DNA of 64,000 bases from Methanospirillum lacunae (GTDB lineage Archaea > Halobacteriota > Methanomicrobia > Methanomicrobiales > Methanospirillaceae): the NCBI RefSeq assembly GCF_046195335.1, contig NZ_CP176093.1. One strand, 5' to 3'. Shown here piece by piece: positions 16,522-25,054 of the stretch. Position numbers and translations under genes: made by a program. The notes below the pieces were generated by a model, which saw only the letters and a list, made by a program, of their open reading frames with translations, did no database searches and was not told the origin of the DNA. Every line of letters starts with the position of its first letter. The stretch's first letter is position 1.

Positions 16522-17043
16522 TTATGCCAGGAGAGCAACGGTGTCTGCCCAGGTTTCTATCCCTGACAGGATGCTGTCTGCCTCGTATCCTGACACAACA
16601 ACACTGTCACGTCTGAATGTGACAGAAAAGACCTCACCGTTTGAGTTGTGACATTTGAGGGCACAACTAAAGGAGTCTTCAGAACTGTCATGTGACGGTG
16701 TTCCTCCCATTGCAGTGTTTATTGCCGTTGCAGTGTTTATTGCCGTTGCAGCAACAATAGTGCTGATATTTGTGCTGAATGCCACAGAAGTCGGGGCTCT
16801 GACTGATATCTGCCCGACAGTCTTTGCTTCTGCATTTTCATACACGACCTTTCCTGAGTAATGTTCAGAACCCCTGACAACCCCGGGAACAGTCTGGTTG
16901 TTTGAGGTGTACGATGTGCATCCCCAGGGGTTGTTCTCGATCACATCCTGGACAAGTGCCAGGAAATTTGCTACGGTGTCAATGGGTGAACTGAGTTTTC
17001 GCTCAGCTGACTTGGTGACACTCTTGGTTGTAAAGTCTGCCAT
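16522..17043 (-). CDS. Unknown protein with a tandem AINTAT repeat
   Basis: The 173-residue protein has no signal peptide. It begins MADFTTKSVTKSAERKLSSP and is rich in Ser, Thr, Val and Asn. Near residue 99 it holds a six-residue tandem repeat (TAINTATAINTA) encoded by a duplicated 18-base unit. The rest looks like a small beta-rich domain (VFSVTFRRDSVVVSGY). No family is recognised. It is the first gene of a pair with 15964-16506, and 390 non-coding bases lie upstream. Confidence 0.6.
   Translation of the reverse strand: MADFTTKSVTKSAERKLSSPIDTVANFLALVQDVIENNPWGCTSYTSNNQTVPGVVRGSEHYSGKVVYENAEAKTVGQISVRAPTSVAFSTNISTIVAATAINTATAINTAMGGTPSHDSSEDSFSCALKCHNSNGEVFSVTFRRDSVVVSGYEADSILSGIETWADTVALLA
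16711..16751. repeat. Tandem 18-bp duplication inside the 16522 gene
   Basis: The unit TGCAGTGTTTATTGCCGT occurs twice head to tail (16711-16728 and 16729-16746), followed by the first five bases of a third copy. It is in frame and adds six residues. Confidence 0.9.
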
Positions 17044-17430
17044 TGTTCGATTCCCAGCCGCATTTCACGGCTATGTATAATGTCTACCTGGATAGAAAAG
17101 TAATTTTAAAGCAGTGTAAAACGGAGAGAAAATAATTTTGGGTTCATCGATCTGAGTGATTTGAAGAATTATTTAGTTGCATGAATTATTGTGTAAGACG
17201 GACCGGGATTATGCTGAAAAAGAATTTGAGAAATTTATCACCAGGATGTTTCAATAAAATTCATCTGTAACAATCGAGGATGGTCTGTTTGGAAAATATC
17301 AGATTCTGATTATAAACCGAACTGACACTGTCAATTGGGATTTCAGTTCAGAAGATAGAGAATTACTATGATTCTGCCATACCTGTTCTTATCACAACAT
17401 ATTAATCCAAAGCAACTAATTCTATCTCCT
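17044..17430. other. Non-coding gap with divergent promoters
   Basis: 387 AT-rich bases lie between the divergent 16522 gene and the TPR gene. I see no coding frame or RNA structure; it should hold the promoters of both genes. It is also the right border of the accessory island as I draw it. Confidence 0.4.
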
Positions 17431-17970
17431 ATGAGTCGATTACCGCTTCATATCCTGCTAGTATTCATGGCAATACTCGTGATGACTGGCTGTCCTGCAA
17501 GTGCTTTGTCAGCTGATCAGGTGAATGACAGTGCTGCTATTTCATCTCAACCAGACCGGCATAAAGAAATCATTGAAGCATATGATAATGCACTTAAGAT
17601 TCATCCAAAAACCGGCCCGGCATGGGTAATACGAGGAATGAACTTGTATGGTCTTGGCAGGTATGAGGAAGCCATTGAAGCATACGATCAGGCACTTAAT
17701 TTAAGCCCTAAAGATGCTGGCATATATGCAAGCAAAGGACTTGCCTTATCAAAACTTGACAAATATGACGAGGCCATAGAGATGTATAACCAGGCTCTTA
17801 CAATAGATCCGGATTATTCATTTGCATGGAATGCAAAGGGACTTGTTTTATCGAAAGAGGGTAAAACTCAGGAAGCCATCAAAGCATTTGACCAGGCCCT
17901 TGCAATTGATCCCGAGAATGTCAAAGTACAAGAGAACAGAGAGGCTGCATTGAAACTACTCAATTCATAA
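17431..17970 (+). CDS. TPR-repeat protein, exported
   Basis: The 179-residue protein has a signal segment (LHILLVFMAILVMTGC, about 5-20) with a cysteine that could be lipidated. It then carries three to four tetratricopeptide repeats, for example EIIEAYDNALKIHPKTGPAW, then YEEAIEAYDQALNLSPKDA, YDEAIEMYNQALTIDPDYS and QEAIKAFDQALAIDPENV. Such repeats form a superhelix for protein-protein contacts. The frame begins at an ATG at 17368, adding 21 residues, but I choose 17431 because it places the basic residue directly before the hydrophobic stretch. No partner is evident next to it. Confidence 0.8.
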   Translation: MSRLPLHILLVFMAILVMTGCPASALSADQVNDSAAISSQPDRHKEIIEAYDNALKIHPKTGPAWVIRGMNLYGLGRYEEAIEAYDQALNLSPKDAGIYASKGLALSKLDKYDEAIEMYNQALTIDPDYSFAWNAKGLVLSKEGKTQEAIKAFDQALAIDPENVKVQENREAALKLLNS

Positions 17971-18100
17971 ATCTCTCTTCTCTTTTCATCGATCCGTCAG
18001 ATCATGGTCAGATATGAAATATCTTCGAAGATCCTTGGATTGTAGATCTCACCGAAAAGTCAGCTGTTTTACCTGATACTCATAAAAAAGGGAGATGTAA

Positions 18101-18535
18101 TTACTCTTTTCTGACAAAATTGATTACGGCAGTTGAGCTGTCTTCCAGGCCGAGGCCGATGAACTCAATCTCGTTAGGTGATACAATATGGCCGATATCC
18201 ATCCCGGTTCCTTTTTCTGCCAGGTAGATGGTGGTCATATCATGATCGATGATGCCAGAAAAGGTATAGTTCGCAGTAAATTTTTCACCTGTTGCATTGA
18301 GTGATCCTTTAAATATCCGTCCCTGTTGCTCTGGAATAGTCATGGTATATGGCAATCCCTGGGTCTCATTGAAAATCCGGTCCATTTTTTCGTAGTAACC
18401 GGAAGACACTCCGGTCCAGGTCCCGACTAAATTCGGGTACTCAGGAGATTCAGCAGTAACCAGGGAACATCCGAAGCAGCCACATAAGAGAAGACATGCT
18501 AGTATAAAACCAGTTCTCATACGGTTTCTTATCAT
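18101..18535 (-). CDS. Small exported protein, unknown
   Basis: The 144-residue product starts with a strong signal peptide containing several cysteines (ACLLLCGCFGCSLVTAES, about 13-30). A compact domain follows with NLVGTWTGVSSGYYEK, YTMTIPEQQGRIFKGSLN and a closing strand AVINFVRKE. The GTWTG start and alternating strands resemble a small beta-barrel of the lipocalin-like kind, but no family is certain. It begins 38 bases from the 3' end of the group II intron, so the intron sits in its upstream region and may affect its expression. Confidence 0.65.
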   Translation of the reverse strand: MIRNRMRTGFILACLLLCGCFGCSLVTAESPEYPNLVGTWTGVSSGYYEKMDRIFNETQGLPYTMTIPEQQGRIFKGSLNATGEKFTANYTFSGIIDHDMTTIYLAEKGTGMDIGHIVSPNEIEFIGLGLEDSSTAVINFVRKE

Positions 18536-18608
18536 TATTCATGAATAAAGGTTTGGAAATGATTCTAGTCGAATAGGAAGAAGAGATTACTCTCTTCCCC
18601 CCTTCTAA

Positions 18609-18642
18609 GAACCGTACGTGAACCTTTCAATTCATACGGCTC
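18609..18642 (-). ncRNA. Group II intron domain V
   Basis: The 34-nt catalytic hairpin begins GAGCCGTATG and closes with ACGTACGGTTC on the minus strand, with a GAAA loop between. It lies just after the reverse transcriptase stop and before the domain VI hairpin. Confidence 0.85.
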
Positions 18643-18649
18643 AAGCACC

Positions 18650-20137
18650 TTACAACCCGAATTTCGGGCGACAGATAGGAAAGTATGTTAGTTTCACTTG
18701 TACGTCTGGGGTTCTTCTCTTCATCCCGTCCACACGGCCGATAAAGTACTCATGATCAAGGTATGGGTTCATTTCAAGTTTAATCATGAAATGTCGCCTG
18801 ATAGGTGTTTCTGAGAACATCCGTAATCTCTGGTTATCTGTGCAGAATATCCAATTCCTGTTCCCTACTTTTGACCAATACCTTTGAGCAATCCATTTAT
18901 ATCCTTTATCAGAATGCCTTCTTTTGGCCCATTTCCAGAGTTGATTCCAGACAATGTAATCCATCCGATTAAAAGTGTCCTTTGAGGCAATATGTCTGTG
19001 ATAGTTTGTCCACCCTTTAATAATTGGATTAAGGATTTGGATTACCTGCTCCTGGTTCCAGGCGGCAGCTCTAAGAAGAACTAATCCAATTTTTCGGGTA
19101 ATCTTCTTCACAGATTCTTTGGACGGTTTCATTAAGAGAACACCCTTATATTTACGGATATTATATCCTAGAAAATCAAATCCATCATTGATGTGAGTGA
19201 TTTTCGTTTTTGACTCGGATAAAACCAACCCTCTTTCTGACAAAAAACTGCTAATGAGTACTTTCAGTTCTTCAGCAATTTCCATTGTTGGAGCTGTAAT
19301 CACGAAATCATCAGCATATCTGACAAAATGCACTTTCATCTTAAGATATCTTTGCATGATTATATTTTCCATACCATCTAGGGCCAAGTTAGCAAGAATT
19401 GGAGAAATTATCCCTCCTTGTGGTGTGCCTTGGTCAGTTGGAAACAGAGTCTGTTCGTAAAGATATCCAGACTTTAAGAACTGGTTCAGGATTGATGAAT
19501 CAATCAGAACGTTGTCCTTTAACCATTGATGAGAGATGTTGTCAAAACATCCTTTGATGTCTCCTTCAAGAATCCATTCTGCTCCCGCCTTATGCCTTAG
19601 GCAAACAAACAGGTACTGTGATGCATCCTGGGCACTTCGGAATAGTCTGAATCCGAATGACCGAGAATCTGCAAGAGTTTCTGCAACCGGCTGAAGAGCC
19701 AGGCCATATAGCGCCTGCATAGCTCGATCGTACATCGTAGGAATTGAAAGAGGTCTTTTAGTATCTTTGCCAGGCTTCGGAATATATATCCGTTTTAATG
19801 GCTGAGCTTGGTACTGTTTATCTGAAAGACTCAATGCTGCCAGCATCTTATCTTTCGAAGAAGTCCAAAGTTCACCGTCGATACCGGGGGTTCTCTTGCC
19901 ACGGTTTTGAGTTACAATTCTAACCGTAAGGAGTTTTGCGGAATATGAATGAGTCAGAAGATACTGAATTCTCTTTGCTAAACCATACTTACCTTCGAAA
20001 ACTGCCTTTGCAATCCGGGTCTGCAGTCTGTTAACCGTCGCTCTCACAATTTTCCAGTCAATGGAATTCCATTGTTGGGTGAGATTAAGGTCTGTACGTC
20101 TCTCGCTCTTTGGCGTCGTTGAATGAAGTACATTCAT
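18650..20137 (-). CDS. ltrA: Group II intron reverse transcriptase/maturase
   Basis: The 495-residue intron-encoded protein has the reverse transcriptase core: RIYIPKPGKDTKRPLSIPT (block 2), WILEGDIKGCFDNISH (block 3), GTPQGGIISPILANLALDGM (block 4), RYADDFVITAPT with the catalytic YADD (block 5), and FLGYNIRKYKG (block 7). The maturase or thumb domain X follows (WTNYHRHIASKDTFNRMDYIVW). It helps the intron fold and splice and copies it during retrohoming. I see no C-terminal HNH endonuclease cysteine pairs. The gene lies inside the intron and looks intact, so the element may be active. Confidence 0.93.
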   Translation of the reverse strand: MNVLHSTTPKSERRTDLNLTQQWNSIDWKIVRATVNRLQTRIAKAVFEGKYGLAKRIQYLLTHSYSAKLLTVRIVTQNRGKRTPGIDGELWTSSKDKMLAALSLSDKQYQAQPLKRIYIPKPGKDTKRPLSIPTMYDRAMQALYGLALQPVAETLADSRSFGFRLFRSAQDASQYLFVCLRHKAGAEWILEGDIKGCFDNISHQWLKDNVLIDSSILNQFLKSGYLYEQTLFPTDQGTPQGGIISPILANLALDGMENIIMQRYLKMKVHFVRYADDFVITAPTMEIAEELKVLISSFLSERGLVLSESKTKITHINDGFDFLGYNIRKYKGVLLMKPSKESVKKITRKIGLVLLRAAAWNQEQVIQILNPIIKGWTNYHRHIASKDTFNRMDYIVWNQLWKWAKRRHSDKGYKWIAQRYWSKVGNRNWIFCTDNQRLRMFSETPIRRHFMIKLEMNPYLDHEYFIGRVDGMKRRTPDVQVKLTYFPICRPKFGL

Positions 20138-20674
20138 AGATTTGCCTCCCTTCTATGCCGTAAAGTACCTGCAGCAAGTCAGCACCCTTTTAGGTTGGAT
20201 AATTTTCCTATCCTATCCATTACAGACAGGCCTTCACTTTTTGCTGCTTCCTTTCCCGTCTATACCATTAGTTCTTCTCGCGAAGTTCTTACCTTCTTTG
20301 AGGAGTATATACGGGTTACCAAGTTTTGATATTCAGATAATTCAGATGTTTTAGGAGCCATCTTTAGACCGGGAATTTTCTGTCCATTCGATATGTTGTT
20401 TAGGTTACCAACATATCCTAATTCCATACCTTTTGGTTCAAGCGTCATACAACCAGGTTTCGCTTGTCGGCAATTACGACCCATACGATGATTCAACATA
20501 TGTTTCTCCATGACATCCTTTCCCTTGCAGATTGACAGGTTCTGGTTACATGTTTTCTCCACGTTGTCCCATAGGCTTCACACCATTCCGTTACCAGAAT
20601 CGCATGCTATGGTAGGGATATTCCGAACGGATAGAATAGCATTACGCAATCTGAATACCAACCTCTTGTCACAC

Positions 20675-21132
20675 ACCTAACATTGCCACTTTGACTTTGA
20701 GACTCAATGAGCTCATCCACTATTACCATCAAATTTTCCCTGAATTTCATCAGGAAACTGTATTTGACAGTTGAAGATTTTTCCATCAAAACTTAATGTA
20801 ACCACCTACTTATGATCCAAAATTACCGTGATGATGGCATCAAAATTGGAGTAAATGAACTTTTTTTGTATTCCTCATCCACGAATAAATCGTAACTGTC
20901 AAATTCGATAGCGCTATTTTTGATGAATTTCGTTGAGATATGCTTCATATTTTGGAGGATTCAAACATCACTAATAACACATTTATTTTGATTAGTGGCA
21001 AAGTTGGGTTCTAATATCCCCATACATTGCATATCGTGAAAAATCCGGGTAAATTTCTCTTATTATCTGAATCCAGATACAATATTTGATTATATCAACG
21101 GAGTTATTTTAAAAAATACTGGTGAGGACTGG
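20675..21132. other. Non-coding region with intron 5' exon fragment
   Basis: On the minus strand, 20675-20789 carries a short open frame (MMEKSSTVKYSF, then VIVDELIESQSQSG) that runs into the intron. Rejoined across the intron it would end after about 40 residues. The remainder up to the HxlR stop at 21133 is AT-rich, without visible genes. Confidence 0.4.
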
Positions 21133-21486
21133 TTAACAGACATCCATTGTCATTCCTTCAGACTCCAGATACTCAGCCCCCCAGACTCTGATAGCATCAA
21201 ACACCGGAAAGAGGGCTTTTCCATGTTCAGTCAGGGCATATTCTACCCGGGGAGGGATTTCAGGAAATATGGTTCGTGTAATGATCTTCTGATTTTCAAG
21301 TTCGCGGAGATTGAAGGTGAGGGTATTTGAATTCACATTATGCATCTTTTTCTGGAGGTCAGTAAATCTCAGCGGGGAATTTCGAAGGTGCCAGATGATG
21401 AGGATCTTCCATTTGCTCCCAAGAGTTTCAATAAACAATTCAACCAGGCATTTTGATTTAATTTCATGTTTTACCGATGATTCCAC
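21133..21486 (-). CDS. HxlR-family winged-helix transcriptional regulator
   Basis: The 117-residue protein has LGSKWKILIIWHLRNSPLRF, the recognition region NSNTLTFNLRELENQKI, and the wing TIFPEIPPRVEYALTEHG. A cysteine (SKCLVELFIETLGSKW) precedes helix 1, the place of the redox-active cysteine in YodB/HypR-type members. A second cysteine is the last residue. The gene is divergent from the DUF1847 gene at 21584, with 97 bases between the starts, and probably controls it. It is a paralogue of the regulator at 2742, also divergently arranged. Confidence 0.85.
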   Translation of the reverse strand: MESSVKHEIKSKCLVELFIETLGSKWKILIIWHLRNSPLRFTDLQKKMHNVNSNTLTFNLRELENQKIITRTIFPEIPPRVEYALTEHGKALFPVFDAIRVWGAEYLESEGMTMDVC

Positions 21487-21583
21487 AATAGTTATTTTTT
21501 GATTACTATATTAATTCTGTTTCTCTGCTTTGAATAAATAACTAAAGGGATAATAAGAACGGTATTCTAAAAGGAGTCAAATC

Positions 21584-22234
21584 ATGGATAAAAATAGCCC
21601 TCAATGTGCCAAGTGTCAGATGATGAGATGTGGGTCTCAGGATAAGACCGGTGGTGTCCCATCCTCCTGTCCAACAGTCCGGTATGCAGATCTCATCGAA
21701 GAAGTAAAAGAAAAATACCAGCTCTCTGAAAACCAGGCCGTTATCCAGGGGTGGTATACATTGATGAGTACTATCCTGGATCCTCAAAAACCACGTGAGA
21801 AACTATCCTGGACAAGAGTCGATGAGATCATGGAGTATGCGAAAATCCGGGGCATGACAAAAATCGGGATTGCGACGTGTTATGCACTGATGTTTGAATC
21901 GAAGTTGCTGACAGATATTCTGGAGATAAACGGGTTTCGGGTTGTTTCAGTCTCATGTCTCTGTGGAGAGATAGATCCAGAAAGCATGGGAATGCACGGG
22001 CCAGTGTTTTGTAACCCAATATTGCAGGCAGAAGTACTGAATAAAGAAAAAACCGAGTTAAACATCATGGTAGGCCTGTGTGTCGGTCATGATATTCTGT
22101 TTCTCCGGTATTGTACTGGAGAAACAACACCTTTGATTGTCAAAGACCGGGCACTGGGTCATAATCCCGTTGCTGCTTTATATATGAGCCAAAATGCATT
22201 TTACCGGGATCGATTCATACGGAACCGTTCATGA
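21584..22234 (+). CDS. DUF1847 family cysteine-rich protein
   Basis: The 216-residue protein has the DUF1847 pattern: an N-terminal CAKCQMMRCGSQ cluster with a further SSCPTVRY, IGIATCYALMFESKLL in the middle, SVSCLCGEI, GMHGPVFCNPILQAEVLN, and LNIMVGLCVGHDILFL toward the end. The eight or more conserved cysteines suggest a metal or iron-sulfur centre. The family is common in methanogens and other strict anaerobes, and its function is not established. A ribosome site (AAAGGAG) precedes the ATG at 21584. A divergent HxlR regulator may link it to redox stress. Confidence 0.88.
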   Translation: MDKNSPQCAKCQMMRCGSQDKTGGVPSSCPTVRYADLIEEVKEKYQLSENQAVIQGWYTLMSTILDPQKPREKLSWTRVDEIMEYAKIRGMTKIGIATCYALMFESKLLTDILEINGFRVVSVSCLCGEIDPESMGMHGPVFCNPILQAEVLNKEKTELNIMVGLCVGHDILFLRYCTGETTPLIVKDRALGHNPVAALYMSQNAFYRDRFIRNRS

Positions 22235-22343
22235 TCTACCCATCATCACGGATTTGTATACTCAGTATCGGTCAGGTGAGCAGAATTGATCATAGTAATA
22301 GTGTCAGCTCAAGAGCCTATTAATCCTTGAAAAAGAAGTATTA

Positions 22344-24671
22344 ATGCAAATGTCCTTGTTTATATCTGGGGTAGTTATTTCTGATGAACGACCGCTAATG
22401 CCAGTAATACCCAGGTTTCACAAGAATTATTCTTATATTGTCAATATCGGACTCATTATCTTTATCATTTTGGTTTTGATACAGGCATTATGTCCTGTAG
22501 TATCTGCAGAAGATCCAACTCACTTTCAAAACACATCACCAGTTTTAGATCATCCTAAAAAAACTATCCTCTTTGTAAGCGATACATCAAATAAATACCC
22601 TATATTCCAACTTTGGGAAAAGGGACTGGCACAAGGACTAGCAAAAGAGAAGGACTTTACAATTGATCTTGTTGTTGAACCCCTGGATATCATCCGATAT
22701 AAGGACCCCGTATATATTGATCAGATGATCACTCTCTATCAATATAAACTTGAAAAGTTGAAACCCGATGCCATATTTACATTTAATCAAGAATCACTGG
22801 ATATTTTACGTCGCACAAATAGTACATACATACAAAACATTCCCATTATCACCACTCGGATGAATGGTACAGATAATCCACCAAATATCCTCCTTATCCC
22901 ATCATTTCCCATTTTTTTTAACCAAACCATCGAAATGGCTCTCTCACTCTTACCTGATACCAGGCATGTTTACATCATCGCTGGAAATAACCCATCAGAC
23001 AATGCTGATACCCTTCAAGTAAAACAGTCAATCGATCAAATGGAACTGAAAGTTCCTGTTGAGTATTTAACAAATCTTACACTTGAAGAGTTAGAACAGC
23101 GGGTATCCAGTCTGCCAGATAAGTCAATTATCTATTATATAAGATATTCAGGTGATTCACAGGGCAATTATTACATCCCTACAGATATTGTTAGCAAAAT
23201 CAGGGAGATAACAGATGTTCCGATATTTGGCGGAACTGATACATATATTGGTAAAGGAATCGTAGGGGGTTATATCCCCAGTACTCCCATTAGGGGAGAA
23301 ATGGTTGCACAGACCATTATTGATTATTTACATGGTAAAACTCCAGGAGATTCATATTTCCGTCCTTCTGAATATATGCAATATGTTTTCGACTGGAGGG
23401 AGATCAAACGGCTTGGGATTAATCAATCAAATCTCCCAAAAAATGCTCAGATATTGTATAAAGAAGACAATATCTACGAGAAATATTACGGCCCCATCCT
23501 TCTGGTCATTTTTATCATTTTCGTAGAGTCACTTCTCATAACCGGGCTTCTCATCAATCGAAGAAATCGTATTCTGGCAGAACGAAATCTCAAAGAAAGT
23601 GAAGAAAGGTTCCGTGTTCTTGTAGAACAGGCACCTGAAGCCATTACCGTGATTGATATTGAGAATAACCAGTTTATTAATGCAAATAGGAATGCTGAAC
23701 GATTATTTGGATATAATCGGGATGAAATACTCAAACATGGCCTGAACCTGCTTTGTCCCCCTGACTCAACAGACTCCATACAGATCAACCGAAGTATACA
23801 AGACAAGATGGAAAAAGTAATGAGTGGGGAAGAAGTCATTTTTGAGCAGACTATCAGGAGTATAGATGGCGTCAGCACTCCCTGCGAAATTAGATTTGTC
23901 AAACTCCCTTCTCAAAAAGCACAATTAATCAGGGCTAGTTATATCGATATCTCCAGTTATAAACAGACAGAGGCAGAACTTGAACATCGGGTACAAACCC
24001 GAACAAATGAGTTACAAATCGCTCAGGAAGCATTCAAACAGGCCAATATCAAGTTGAATCTGCTTTCAAGAATTACGAGGCATGATATCCTGAACGGGGT
24101 TACCGCTCTACTTGGATATCTTGAGATGTCCCGTGATTTGAAGCCAAGTGAACAAATTGATGAGTACCTGAAGAGTTGTCTCAATATCACGAAGATTATT
24201 CAGAGCCAGATTGATTTCACCAGTGTTTATGATAACATCGGAACAGAATCCCCTAAATGGCAGAATATTGAATTAATTCTGGAAAAAATTAAGAGTAATT
24301 TTTCAACTCAACTCAATTTCCATGGTAATGTACATGGTATTGAGATCTATGCAGATCCGCTCCTGGAGAAGGTATTTTTCACATTTATTGAGAATACTAT
24401 CAGACATAGTGTACATGCAACAGACATATGGGCATCATATGAATTGAACAATACCGATCTCATCATACGGTATGAGGATAATGGCATTGGGGTGCCAAAT
24501 TCAGATAAAAAGAAGATATTTAAACGAGGTTTTGGAAAAAACACGGGATTTGGACTTTTCATATCTCAGGAGATACTTGCCATTACACAATTAAACATTG
24601 AAGAGAATGGCGAAGAAGGTAAAGGAGTACGATTTGAAATTACTGTCCCACAAAAACAGTATAAACTCTGA
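22344..24671 (+). CDS. Membrane histidine kinase with ABC_sub_bind-type sensor and PAS domain
   Basis: The 775-residue kinase has an N-terminal membrane segment (about 35-54) and an extracytoplasmic domain (about 70-370) resembling PF04392 ABC_sub_bind proteins (KTILFVSDTSNKYPIFQL, LEKLKPDAIFTFN, VPIFGGTDTYIGKGIVGGYI). A second membrane segment follows (LLVIFIIFVESLLITGLLI, about 385-403), then a PAS domain (FRVLVEQAPEAITVIDIE, about 425-545). The kinase core has the H-box RITRHDILNGVTALLGYL (about 577-594) and the ATPase boxes FIENTIRHS, YEDNGIGVPNSDK and GFGLFISQEIL. It probably senses a small ligand outside and phosphorylates an unidentified receiver. It is paralogous along its length to the kinase at 33033. 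A later in-frame ATG at 22398 is an alternative start. Confidence 0.85.
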   Translation: MQMSLFISGVVISDERPLMPVIPRFHKNYSYIVNIGLIIFIILVLIQALCPVVSAEDPTHFQNTSPVLDHPKKTILFVSDTSNKYPIFQLWEKGLAQGLAKEKDFTIDLVVEPLDIIRYKDPVYIDQMITLYQYKLEKLKPDAIFTFNQESLDILRRTNSTYIQNIPIITTRMNGTDNPPNILLIPSFPIFFNQTIEMALSLLPDTRHVYIIAGNNPSDNADTLQVKQSIDQMELKVPVEYLTNLTLEELEQRVSSLPDKSIIYYIRYSGDSQGNYYIPTDIVSKIREITDVPIFGGTDTYIGKGIVGGYIPSTPIRGEMVAQTIIDYLHGKTPGDSYFRPSEYMQYVFDWREIKRLGINQSNLPKNAQILYKEDNIYEKYYGPILLVIFIIFVESLLITGLLINRRNRILAERNLKESEERFRVLVEQAPEAITVIDIENNQFINANRNAERLFGYNRDEILKHGLNLLCPPDSTDSIQINRSIQDKMEKVMSGEEVIFEQTIRSIDGVSTPCEIRFVKLPSQKAQLIRASYIDISSYKQTEAELEHRVQTRTNELQIAQEAFKQANIKLNLLSRITRHDILNGVTALLGYLEMSRDLKPSEQIDEYLKSCLNITKIIQSQIDFTSVYDNIGTESPKWQNIELILEKIKSNFSTQLNFHGNVHGIEIYADPLLEKVFFTFIENTIRHSVHATDIWASYELNNTDLIIRYEDNGIGVPNSDKKKIFKRGFGKNTGFGLFISQEILAITQLNIEENGEEGKGVRFEITVPQKQYKL

Positions 24672-25054
24672 ATCGCACTACATATTCCTGAACTTAATGA
24701 ATCAGGTAAAATATCAAGTATCTGGAGAAAAACCATAATCCATGAGATGTCTTCCGATAACAAAAGGAAAAACACGCAATGGTATAATCTGGGCTGTATC
24801 CCCACCAGTCTTCATGGATTATGGAATTAAAAGTACTGATAGTGTTTCCTATTTTTCAATCAAGATAACATCACGTTAAATCTGTTTTAATGCAATATTT
24901 CACCGGTTGATAATCGTTAATTTGAGTATGTTCTTTCATAACATTTGAGCGTTCTGATACACAATTCAAAAGATTTAGTAAAAGATCTGTATTATATCTC
25001 ATAATCTCATCATATACATTCAGAGCATTGAATTTCATTTCAGGGGAATCTCAT
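24672..25054. other. Non-coding gap
   Basis: 383 AT-rich bases lie between the kinase and the protease. No gene or RNA is visible. TATA-like runs near 24990-25017 may serve the protease gene. Confidence 0.35.

Larger units (their letters stand above)
18573..20674 (-). mobile_element. Group II intron, about 2.1 kb, minus strand
   Basis: The 5' end is taken at GTGTGACAAGAGG (20674 reading down), a usual GUGYG start. GTGTG also fits from 20676. The 3' end is placed after the domain VI hairpin (GGAAGAGAGTAATCTCTTCC) at the AT dinucleotide at 18573. Domain V is clear at 18609-18642. The reverse transcriptase gene occupies domain IV. The 5' exon carries a small open frame (20675-20789) that the intron truncates. 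Boundaries are accurate to a few bases only. Confidence 0.8.
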
